Source: Podaxis mareebaensis (lineage: Eukaryota > Basidiomycota > Agaricomycetes > Agaricales > Agaricaceae). Taken from it: a DNA stretch of 27,404 nt. A program made the translations under genes and the position numbers. Where the stretch lies: the NCBI GenBank assembly GCA_018524725.1, contig JAEUWP010000574.1, positions 1 to 27,404 on the forward strand. The letters are read 5' to 3'. The notes below the pieces were generated by a model, which saw nothing but the letters and a program-made list of their open reading frames with translations, did not search any database and was not told the origin of the DNA. Below, piece after piece: positions 1 to 7,905 of this stretch. Within the stretch, counting starts at the first letter, position 1, and each line of letters opens with the position of its first letter.

Positions 1-1477
1 TCTGGGTGGAAGGGGACGGTGCACCAGACCTGTACTGAGGTTTGGTGGCTTTATTTATAGGGGGAGGGGTAGAGGAAGGGGGGGAAGGGTGAGGAAGGGA
101 GGGGGGAGGGGGGAGAGTATCCTTGGGGGGGAAGGCGGGCGCCACAATAGGCTTACGCTGATTAGGAGCAGCTACTGTTTTGCGAGGCGCCCGGCGACGA
201 TTGACTGTGGACCATGAGTTGGGGTTAGGGTTAGCCTTCTCCTGGCTGGATGGACCAGGAGCGGCAGGGGGAGTGGGTTGAGAGGGCGGGGGAGGAAGCA
301 TGTCAGCATCAACAATAGAAGTTGATGACTCACCTGGTTTGTTAGGATCGGCAGGAGGGAGACGAGAGAGGGCGATTGCAAGGGCAGTATCCCTTTCGAG
401 TTGCGAATCTGAGCTTTGGGACTGCCCAATAGCGTCAGAGGGGATGGGGGAGGTGATACTCTGGGACTGCCCAGTAGTATCACTTTTGGGGGTTGGGGAG
501 GATACTGCCGGTGCCTTTTCAGCCTGGCGTTCTTGATGATGTCCTGTTGACATGGGCGTGGGAGTGGGAGAAAGGGTGTGTGAAGGGGGAAATTGCATAG
601 AAATGGCGTCATAAAGGCGCACAGTGTGATTGTTGAAGGGAACAGATTTGTTCCGAAGTTGCTCAGAATGAGCGATGGTTTGTATTAAGTGGATGAGAGA
701 TGATGTTCCCTCAAAGGCGGAGAAGTCCCCTCCGTTGTTAGCCCATGAGGAGAGCCAACTGGAAGAGTATGAAAGAAGCGCTGTCATAAGACCGAGCGCT
801 TTGGGGTCAGAGGTAGTAGTGACATCGATGTCACTGAATATGTCACATAGTGAGGAACGGATTGCTGACCAATCTGTTCCGCGGGACGCAGGGTTCTCAC
901 CTTGAGGCTGGGTGTCAGCTGGAGGGGAAGCAGGAGTGAAGGTAGGGAGAGTTGGGAGGGGGTCGGAAGGTTGGGATTCGTCCCAAGCTGTGTTATGGGT
1001 TGGAGAGATGAAGCCATACGCAGATGCGATGGCTTGAGCTGGGGAAAGTACTCTTTCCGAAGGGGCGATTTCGGGAGATAGGTCAATATCCTCGCGAGCC
1101 AGTGCGAGGGAGTGAGTGATGGACTTGGGGGTGGAGGTACCTTGGGATAGGTCCTCGTTTATTTCGGCTGACGATATGGATGCAGCATCGTCGTCTTCTC
1201 GAATCTTCATGCTCTTCTCCAGTCTATTAGAGAGAGAATGGTCAGTAGAATAGGAGCGTTTGGCTCCAATTGACGGGGAAGGAGAAGGGGGCTTTCGAAT
1301 GAAGTCTTCCGAGACTTGGAAGTCGTTAAAGAGAGGGACAGAGGCCTCTCTAGGAAGAGTCGGGTTGGGTGCTACGCTGGCGCTTGAACGTCGATGACCG
1401 ATACGGAGGGATTTGACACTTGGGGCGGCTTTCTTTAGACTACCAAAGAGGCCGCTAGACTCCTTGGTATCTTTCAT
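1..1477 (-). CDS. Partial Ser/Pro-rich protein, unrecognised, possibly retroelement ORF1/gag-like
   Basis: An open frame runs from ATG 1477 to the left edge: 492 codons, no in-frame stop, C-terminus missing. The first ~180 residues are basic and Ser-rich (start MKDTKESSGLFGSLKKAAPS). A more folded-looking stretch at about residues 210-300 has several Trp and hydrophobic residues (SWLSSWANNGG). A low-complexity Ser/Pro/Thr/Gln region follows, and near the right-hand limit of what is visible comes a basic patch, SWSTVNRRRAPRKT, then poly-Pro. A Trp-Ser/Thr-Thr-Val patch followed by basic residues in a Pro-rich tail recalls ORF1/gag proteins of fungal retroelements. That is only a resemblance: no zinc knuckle or reverse transcriptase is visible before the sequence ends. 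CpG content is normal, unlike the adjoining block. It could equally be an ordinary intrinsically disordered host protein. The ATG is the first in frame, and only about 60 bp separate it from the CpG-free block. Confidence 0.55.
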   Translation of the reverse strand, partial: MKDTKESSGLFGSLKKAAPSVKSLRIGHRRSSASVAPNPTLPREASVPLFNDFQVSEDFIRKPPSPSPSIGAKRSYSTDHSLSNRLEKSMKIREDDDAASISSAEINEDLSQGTSTPKSITHSLALAREDIDLSPEIAPSERVLSPAQAIASAYGFISPTHNTAWDESQPSDPLPTLPTFTPASPPADTQPQGENPASRGTDWSAIRSSLCDIFSDIDVTTTSDPKALGLMTALLSYSSSWLSSWANNGGDFSAFEGTSSLIHLIQTIAHSEQLRNKSVPFNNHTVRLYDAISMQFPPSHTLSPTPTPMSTGHHQERQAEKAPAVSSPTPKSDTTGQSQSITSPIPSDAIGQSQSSDSQLERDTALAIALSRLPPADPNKPGESSTSIVDADMLPPPPSQPTPPAAPGPSSQEKANPNPNSWSTVNRRRAPRKTVAAPNQRKPIVAPAFPPKDTLPPPPSLPHPSPPSSTPPPINKATKPQYRSGAPSPSTQ

Positions 1478-1621
1478 AGTGATTTAGGACTGAAATGTGA
1501 ATTCCTTGTACTACGAATAACCTGGCCACTGAGACGAATGTGGTGGTTACTGAGAAAGGAAGGTGCCCATACCCCATAAGATTGGACCTCCATTCTCTTC
1601 CCACCATCTGCTATTGCTATT

Positions 1622-2326
1622 ATGCCCTTTCCCCCTCCCAACTTGTGTAGGAATCAGCTTATTGCAGCTGCAGCAGTGGTCATGCATATAGCAGCTACAG
1701 TTACAATGATATACTCTTCTCCACACTACTGGAAACAAGACTACCATACTTTGAAGCTTACTGGAGCTGAGTGGATAAAGGGGTTGTTGGATGGCCATCC
1801 TGATTGTATTTGGACAAAACTTGGTGTGAGACCACATGTCTTTCTAGTTCTGGAGCATGAGCTGCATACAGTATGTGGGATTGAGGACAGCAAGCATGGT
1901 GTTACTGTGAAGGAACAACTGGGTATATTTCTCTATATGTGTGTGACTGGACTTTCAGTCCAACATGTTGGAGAAAGGTTTCAAAGGTCAAATGAGACAA
2001 TATCATGGTATTTAAATCCTTCAATAAAATTCTCATGCTTGGTCCTGACTTATATTTTAGTTACTTTTGCAAAATACTTGATGCCTTATCCTCTGGACCA
2101 TTTTACCAAAAATACATCCAACTTCCAGATGCAAATGGGCCTATTCCAGAATTTGTCCAATCAAATCCAAAGTTCTCTCCATATTTCAATGGAGCCATTG
2201 GAGCTATGGATGGTACTCATATCAACTGTTGTCCTTCATTGGAGGATAGACAGGCTGCTCATAACCAAAAAGTGGTGTTTCACAGAACTGCTGTCAGAAA
2301 AACCCACAGCATGTCACAATGCATTA
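1622..2326 (+). pseudogene. PIF/Harbinger-type transposase (DDE_Tnp_4), decayed and truncated
   Basis: Exon 1 (1622-2007) encodes the conserved N-terminal part: a Leu-Thr-Gly/Trp-Ile segment, then EQLGIFLYMCVTGLSVQHVG and ERFQRSNETIS, typical of Harbinger transposases in mushrooms. A 53-nt intron (2008-2060; GTATTT...TTTTAG, branch-like CTGAC) leads into exon 2 with GPFYQKYIQLPDANGP, NPKFSPYF and GAIGAMDGTHINC, whose Asp is the first residue of the DDE triad. Splicing creates a Cys codon (TGT) where relatives have Arg (RSNETISRYF), consistent with CGT to TGT decay. A 1-nt indel near 2268 breaks the frame: relatives have KGGVSQNCLA, while here KSGVSQNC is read in the next frame, which ends at TAG 2324. 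The second and third catalytic acidic residues are missing. Terminal inverted repeats and a target-site duplication were not found. The partner Myb/SANT protein of Harbinger elements was not seen. Confidence 0.86.
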
Positions 2327-2644
2327 GTTTGCATTCTCACACCAACATGCATTGCTGCAAAACTCAGGCCTTTTTTGGCAATTTAACCCAAAAATAGTTC
2401 ACAAGAGTGCATTCTCACAACCCAGACCCTGGTTGGAGCTATTATTAAGACTAGAATTTTTGAGTGGCAGTGCATTGCTACCTGGTTGCAATTGGTTGTG
2501 ACACTTTGAATAAATCTGCCTCAACAGAGTGATACAAGAGCACATCTACAAGTGAGCACAGGTATAGATATGCATGCACAACACTAGAAATTTCACAAAT
2601 TACAAGAAGTGTAGTTAATGTAGTGGGTGTATGCAGCAAAGATT
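2327..2644. other. Unassigned CpG-free spacer between two convergent decayed genes
   Basis: This stretch separates the broken end of the Harbinger transposase from the end of the minus-strand gene. It is AT-rich, without CpG, and holds no frame that I recognise. It probably contains the 3' ends of both elements. No inverted repeat, tRNA or other site stood out. Confidence 0.5.
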
Positions 2645-5325
2645 TCATTTATTCCTCTTTGAGTGCTGGGTAGGAGCCTGGCCACTACCTCTTGCTGCAA
2701 GTTGTTTGTTCACTTTCTGCTTTGTGGGCCTGAAATTTTCTTCAACATTCTTGATGCTATCAAAGGGTGGCTGTATTGGCCTTTGGGCATCACTTGTTTT
2801 TGGAGATGTCTGGTGGAGCCCACCAAAAGTACAGTGAGCAACAAATACCTTCAGTTGTGGCTGTGAACCAATTATGTACTTACAGTTGTTGCCATGTTGG
2901 CTTCTTCAAATTGAAAGCACTCTCCATCTGTGGGACTTGGGCAATTTGGTGTCAGCAATGGAGCTCTGTGACACTGTGTTTGCAGCTGAATGTGGTTTGC
3001 ATTCTGGTGGACATAAGTGTTTGGTCCCTGTTTGGTCATTGTAGGTCATTGTGAGTGAATGTAGATGGATGTAAATGCATAAGTTGCTACTTACAGTGTT
3101 CAAGTTGTGCCTTGGAGGTCCCACATTGAAATCACCACTTTGAGCTTGCTCATTTGGGATGTTTGGAGGGTCACCTGACTCTGAATCTGACTCATAAACA
3201 TCAATAGTGTTGTCTACACTGCTTATGTACTCTCCATCTTCATCACCTCTATTAGATTTTTGTTCCTTGAAGACTCACTCATTGTACCACCTGAAGATGC
3301 TAAGCTTATTCATCCTGATATGGCCAAGGAGAGTTTCCTTGTAGCAGTCAAATAGTGCATGGTAGTGGATACCTGATTTGGAACTAATGTCTCTGAATTG
3401 CTTGTTGCCAGAAAACAGGAATATCACCTGCATGCAGTGATGATGAAGAGATGTTGGCAGTGATATAGGGAGGTGGATATGGTGGAGGATCTGCAGTGGG
3501 TTCTACTGCATTTGACTCATTGAGGCCAGGGACATTGGAGTTGACACTATGGAGGGGTGGAAGCTGTGTACAGCAGGGAGGAATGGCCAGAGGGTCATTG
3601 GAGTTAGGGTCAACACAATAGACTTCTACCTTCTTGAAAGTAGAGTCCACAGGTGACTTCATATTTGATAATATGTGGGACAACCTCAGGTGGATACATC
3701 ATGTAAGGATGAAGGAAGACAATTAGTTCCCCTGCATAAGGGATTATCTTCCAGCTGTGGGCCCAGGCAGAGTCAGAGTTGTTGTAGATGGTTTGGATAT
3801 ATAACCCATTGGGATTGAAGACATGGGTGAAGGGAGTGTTCTCCCAAGCAATGTGTAGTATCTCTGTCATCATATGATCAGTGGAATAGAATAAAGGTCC
3901 AGGTGTTAGCCAATCTTCTGAGAATAGTGGTGCATGGCCAGGAAGGTGATGATTAGCAAAGGCTTCATTGCAGTGTCAAATTGGGTGTTCAGTTGGTAAA
4001 CTGGTATCTTGAGTGGTGTGGTGGGAGGCATTAGGAAGTCCAAGCTCATGGACTAAGGCATGGTAAATGATATTGCAATGAGAGGTACTAGGCATGTTCA
4101 TAACATTATCCCCTTTATTATTAGTGAGTTCCATCTCACTACTATTATTGGAGACTGGCATCAGGTGGGGAGTAGGTGGTCTACAATCTTCCACTTCCAA
4201 CATCAGAGAAGGGAGATCCATGATGTCCATCAGCTGTGTGGATGTGCTGGGATTCTTGTGGCTGTCTTGCTGGACAAGGGAGCAAATGCATGTGACAGCT
4301 CTGCTGAGTAGGCTGTGTCAATCTCTGATTGAGGCAGGAGAGGCCAAAGGTATAGGAGTTGGGGCACATGGTCTGCCTGTTTCTAGTGATGAGATTGTTG
4401 GTGATGGCAGAGATGGTGGCATCAATGGATTCATGCAGTTGTGCACTTGATGGACTTGGTGTTTGGGCATGGCACAGAAGGTAGGGGGTTCCATTATAGG
4501 CCCTAGCTGGTAAAGATGGTCAGGAGAGGTCACATCCTCTATATTGATCAGTATGTAGATACTGCTGGTATTGATTGGTCCCTTGTGGAAAAGTCTGTGA
4601 AGGGCAAAGTAGTGGAGGAGGTTGGGCTGGGAGCAGGTGCTTAGCAGGAGTGATAGGTTGGCCAGAAGGGTGGCAGTTGCCCATATTGGGAATGTGAGGT
4701 GTGGTGTTAGGACCTCATTGTATTCTTTGATGCAGAGGTACATAGCTGCCTGCATCAGCAGATCATGACAGTAAAGCCTTGGTTCATGATGGAAGGCTAA
4801 CATCTTGATGATGTCTAGTGCTTCCCTGAATTGGAGGCATGATATGTGTACTTGGAGTTGGGGAAGTCCAGGTATGTAGGGCATGAGTCTCATGTAGAGT
4901 TGTATTAGATTGTGGTTGTTGATCTGCTTGTTGGGGAGATCAGGGTAATGGAGTATGTGAAAGAGAGCTAGCTCAGTTAAGTGTGTTGAGTCATAAACTG
5001 ATTTTATCAATGAGAAGTTTGGTGATAGTGCTTGAGCCCTCAATGTTGTGACATAGTCAAGGGGAGATGTTGTGGCTAACACAAGCAAGTCAGGCCATCT
5101 CCATTGAGTGTGAAAGTTAAATGAGCATTCTAGCAGAATGCATGATAGTAGCAATAGTTTCCCTGTAGACATTGCAGTTCTGAACCAGAAGTGGATTCCT
5201 TCAAAGAGTGGGGTCCTGGGTGATGGAGTTAACCCAGTCCAGAGATTCTCTGAGTCAAATGAGTTTGGTGTCAATGTCAGATATTTCACCAGGGATGGCA
5301 GGTAGTTTGATCAGGGATCCAGCAT
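2645..5325 (-). pseudogene. Unclassified spliced gene of a CpG-purged repeat, about 827 residues, near-intact but decayed
   Basis: I do not recognise the family. Gene model (inference): ATG 5325; exons 5325-3428, 3372-3095, 3027-2884 and 2809-2645; introns of 55, 67 and 74 nt. Two donors read GTAAGT, and all three introns keep frame. Exons sum to 2485 nt, so removing one extra G near 3629 (absent from the second copy) gives 828 codons. Four in-frame TGA codons occur, at 5313-5311, 4320-4318, 3978-3976 and 3277-3275; all fit CGA to TGA. Visible parts are: an N-terminal helical region (residues 1-250) with runs such as REALDIIKMLAFHHEP; a Ser/Pro/Thr-rich middle; a compact region repeated at 6583-6915 (PFTHVFNPNGLYIQTI, YPPEVVPHIIKYEV); a Pro-rich linker; HYHALFDCYKETLLGHIR with FRWYNE; an acidic stretch VYESDSESGDPP; and a basic C-terminus. 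No catalytic motif is seen. It may be a transposon accessory protein or an expanded host family. Confidence 0.6.
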
Positions 5326-5451
5326 TGATTGGCCAGATGAATTCTCAGGTTCTGATATAGGTTGAGTAGGCTGGGAGTGGGTGGAGTGGGTGTGGGATGA
5401 TGAAGGGTGTGGCATCCTGCATGATTGTTGTAGTCATGATGTGCTGTATGG

Positions 5452-5712
5452 TGTTACAGTCTCAGCTATATTTAGAACATACTTACCCAGCACACCATTT
5501 CATCTTATGTTTCAGCCCCCTGGTACACTTCACCTTCAGTCAGCCACTGACTCATCCTCTTGTTTCATCTATTCTTAGCTTCCCCTTCTACAGTATATAA
5601 ACCCTAGGTAGAGCACCTGTATTCCTTATGCTTTACCAACTAGTTCTTTCCCCTTTGCTCATCCTCAAGTCTTTGCCTAGTTGCAACCTGAGTTCATACA
5701 AAGGTTGTAACA
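5452..5712 (+). mobile_element. LTR of a retrotransposon (copy 1)
   Basis: The 261-bp unit starts TGTTACA and ends TGTAACA, a perfect short inverted terminal repeat of the TG...CA kind. It contains a TATA box (TATATAA, 5594-5600) about 110 bp from the 3' end. The last ~115 bp match copy 2 with about three differences, and the preceding ~90 bp match more loosely. Similarity between the copies stops exactly after TGTAACA, which fixes the 3' border. The next bases, TGGACCTGGAATA (5713 onward), begin with TGG as a tRNA primer-binding site would, suggesting a 5' LTR read on the plus strand. The flanks (TATGG left) do not match those of copy 2, so a clean element with target-site duplication is not shown. 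Confidence 0.65.
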
Positions 5713-6582
5713 TGGACCTGGAATAACTCTTTACCAAGGATATACCTCAGCTGCTTAGTAGCTACTTTGGTCCAGACCTCCAAAACAAAGAAACCATGTG
5801 GTGGATGATCCAGAGCATCCTTAAAAATCAATTATCCAAGTCCAGACCAGCTAACCATGTGGTCTTTGAGCCTACAGACAAGATATGCCTGAACTTTAAG
5901 GCTCAGACTTATTCCAGATATGGTTATCCAGTTTCCATATGGTCTCAAGTGTTCTAGAAACTATGTAACATGTGATTTTGTACTTTCTGAGTTTGTATCT
6001 CATCTACAATATATAAACCCCCAGGCACAAGCTGGACAGGCAAGGAACCTGCTCCCAGCAGTGCATAAGGGATTGGTCACTCAATTCTAAGTATTAAATG
6101 AGAGTTTAAGTGTTTCTTTGGTCATAGACCAATAAAAGACAAACTTTAAGACACCTAAGACTTCAGAAAAGACAAAGACACTTATAAAGAAAAAGACTTC
6201 TCAGCTATCTGCACTCTGCTAGTGAGGTAGCTACTTACATTGAACTGACTGTCTGGTGCTAAGAGAGTATTTTGAGCTGGCTGTTATAAAAAAAAAAGAG
6301 TAGTCTAGTTCAGTTTAAGTTAGTTTAAGTCAGTGAAGTTAGTCAGTTTTAGAGTTTCTCTCTGATAACACTGTGTGTAAAGGGCACTGCTGTTATAGAG
6401 ACCTTTATCTTGAGCTTATGATTGTTTAAAACATCTCATTGAGTTCTATTTCACTTCTGCATAAACCCTATCTCCTCTATTTTCTGTTCATTGTCCCCTA
6501 GAACTCATCTGAGGACAGTAGTAGCTACTCAGCCACATTTTTATTGTTCTTTGTAACTACTGCTTAGTTTCTACCCTCTACA
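5713..6582. other. Unassigned CpG-free sequence between the LTRs, with a third TATA-like promoter
   Basis: No gag, protease, reverse transcriptase or integrase motif is visible. A possible primer-binding site starts at 5713. At 6010-6016 a third TATATAA sits in a context (CTACAATATATAAACCC) very like that of the two LTRs but followed by different sequence, so it may be an LTR of a related family; TGTAACA at 5962-5968 could mark a junction. An A-run at about 6287-6296 is followed by a simple-sequence stretch built from AGTTTAAG and AGTCAG words (about 6310-6350). No RNA gene was recognised. Confidence 0.45.
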
Positions 6583-6915
6583 ATGCCACAGAGGAATGGA
6601 TGGAGGATCCTTAGAGTTGGGATTGATGCAATAGACTTCTACTTCTCAAAAGTAGAGTCCATGAACAACTTCATACTTGATAATATAAGGGACAACTTCT
6701 GGTGGGTATATTATGTATAGGTGGAGGAATACTATTGGTTCTCCAGCATAGGGGATCATCTTCCAGCCATGAGCCCATGACAAGTTGAAGTCATTGGTGA
6801 TGGTTTGAACATATAGGCCATTGGGATCAAAGACATGAGTGAAGGGAGCATTCTCCCAGGTGATGCATAAGATCTCAGTCATCATGCAATTGGCAGAGTA
6901 GAACAAGGCCCCCCA
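6583..6915 (-). pseudogene. Second partial copy of the unclassified gene at 2645-5325
   Basis: The minus-strand frame (86 codons open, 6906-6646, then a TGA and further matching codons) aligns with residues of the larger gene encoded at about 3890-3590. PFTHVF, PNGLY, QTI, WAH, WK, IPYAGE, IVFLH, YPPEVVP and IIKYEV are shared in order, as is the following EVYC...NPNS...DP segment. Here the EVEVYC segment is in frame, which shows that copy 1 carries a 1-nt insertion near 3629. Nucleotide identity is roughly three quarters by eye. Only this module is present: there is no start, no introns and no C-terminus. It lies between the two LTRs in reverse orientation to them. Conservation of the protein frame in two diverged copies indicates that it was once coding. 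Confidence 0.7.
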
Positions 6916-6937
6916 AATTGAGCTGATGGGCCAAAGG

Positions 6938-7168
6938 CACAGGTCTCAACCTAGTAACACCTAGTGTTTCAACCCCTTCTTACACTCCACCTTAGTCACC
7001 CACTTACTCATCTCTCTGTTTCATCTATTCTTAACCCTCTCCCTCACAATATATAAACCCTAGGTAGCACACCTGTATTCCCTATGCTTTACCAACTAGT
7101 TCTTTCCCCTTTGCTCATCCTCAAGTCTTTGCCTAGTTGCAACCTGAGTTCATACAAAGGTTGTAACA
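6938..7168 (+). mobile_element. LTR of a retrotransposon (copy 2, 5' end degraded)
   Basis: This is the same family and orientation as the LTR at 5452-5712. From 6965 to 7168 it aligns with 5508-5712, nearly identical over the last ~115 bp, including the TATA box (7050-7056), CTAGTTCTTTCCCC and the TGTAACA end at 7168. The 5' part is weakly preserved (CAGGTCTCAACCTA against CAGTCTCAGCTATA), and a TG start is not clear. The next bases, CAGAGGC, are unlike those after copy 1. Copies 1 and 2 could be the ends of one internally deleted element or two separate solo LTRs. Confidence 0.6.
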
Positions 7169-7194
7169 CAGAGGCAACAGAATTCTGCCACTAT

Positions 7195-7296
7195 TATGTT
7201 CCTAGGAGCATTAGAACTCTACTCCCATTATGGTCCTAAGTACAGTAGAATTCTATTCCTATTATGGTCTTAAGTACAGTAGGATTCTAGTACAAG
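7195..7296. repeat. Tandem repeat, three 34-bp units
   Basis: The units are 7195-7228, 7229-7262 and 7263-7296. Each begins TATG(T/G)TC(C/T), has a central CATTAGAA/CAGTAGAA/CAGTAGGA and then a TTCTA or CTCTA. Units 2 and 3 are most alike (TAAGTACAGTAG in both); unit 1 is more diverged. The array starts 27 bp after the end of LTR copy 2 and lies within the CpG-free block. Confidence 0.7.
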
Positions 7297-7905
7297 TCCT
7301 ACTTTGATACAACAGGTGATATGTACCAGATACAGCAGGTTGTATGTCCTATAAGCCATATGTGGCAGTCCCCTACCTGCCAGAAGTGGACAGTGTTAGA
7401 AATCTATTCCTGTTATACTGGGTGCATGTATTCCCCATTGGCAAACCACTGGGCAGGAGCAGTGAATCCAGAGAGTTGTGTTTCAGTGATGTAGCATGAA
7501 TATGTATCTGTATCTGTATCTGTTGTATTAGTGATCTACAGAGTATGAGGAAAGCAGAACTCAGCTTGAGAGATGTTAAAGTAAGAAGCTGGGAGTGCAC
7601 TGTGAGGATTGTGTTTGGGCAAACATACATTATTTTCCTCAGAGAATTCTTCCTTGAACACCCCTTTGCACCTATCTTCCAGGTTGTTTCAAGTTCCCCT
7701 GAATCTCATATTGAAGTTGTGCTTGAAACTACTATTATAATCCGTGTCAGACCCAAATGCAACAGATACGAGCCAAATCCTTCAGCATAAACTCCAAATT
7801 GCATCTTCAGAACAAGAGATGAAAATAACGAAACAACTAGAAAACCTAAGGTGATATTCAAATCCACATACAAGGCATATATACACCTCGTTGCACCCGT
7901 GATTA
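7297..7905. other. Unassigned spacer across the right edge of the CpG-free block
   Basis: Up to 7742 the sequence is CpG-free and AT-rich and holds no recognisable frame. It includes (TATCTG)x3 at 7505-7522. CpG reappears at 7743, so 7743-7905 is probably host sequence carrying the 3' UTR and terminator of the SWA2-like gene. No specific terminator signal could be assigned. Confidence 0.5.

Larger units (their letters stand above)
1537..7742. other. CpG-free transposon-derived block
   Basis: Reading every line, I find no CG dinucleotide between the one at 1535-1536 and the one at 7743-7744, although both flanks contain CG at normal frequency. TG and CA are abundant. The block contains all the mobile-element remains of the left half. 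Loss of CpG with gain of TpG/CpA is what deamination of methylated CpG produces, and CpG methylation of transposons is established for Agaricomycetes. A RIP-like process would look similar. The edges of this block are the best available estimate of where transposon sequence begins and ends. Confidence 0.9.

Noticed and set aside
2005..2397. Apparent +1 frameshift in the Harbinger transposase near 2008
   Set aside because: It is better explained as a 53-nt intron (2008-2060) with a branch-like CTGAC and a TTTTAG acceptor, restoring the family sequence.
3384..3430. Apparent frame change and TAG stop in the unclassified gene
   Set aside because: A 55-nt intron (3427-3373) in phase 1 removes both and joins the two frames as ...HAG-IHYHAL.
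4318..5161. Alternative minus-strand frame shifted by one base, also protein-like (Gln/Pro/Ser-rich) with stops almost all TGA
   Set aside because: The frame chosen for the unclassified gene has no stop over 323 codons, connects in phase to the module conserved in the second copy and to the upstream ATG; the shifted frame has about eleven stops including a TAA.
5447..5715. TATGG/CATGG as a target-site duplication flanking LTR copy 1
   Set aside because: It would require the LTR to end before the conserved TGTAACA border shared with copy 2, and the match is only 4 of 5.
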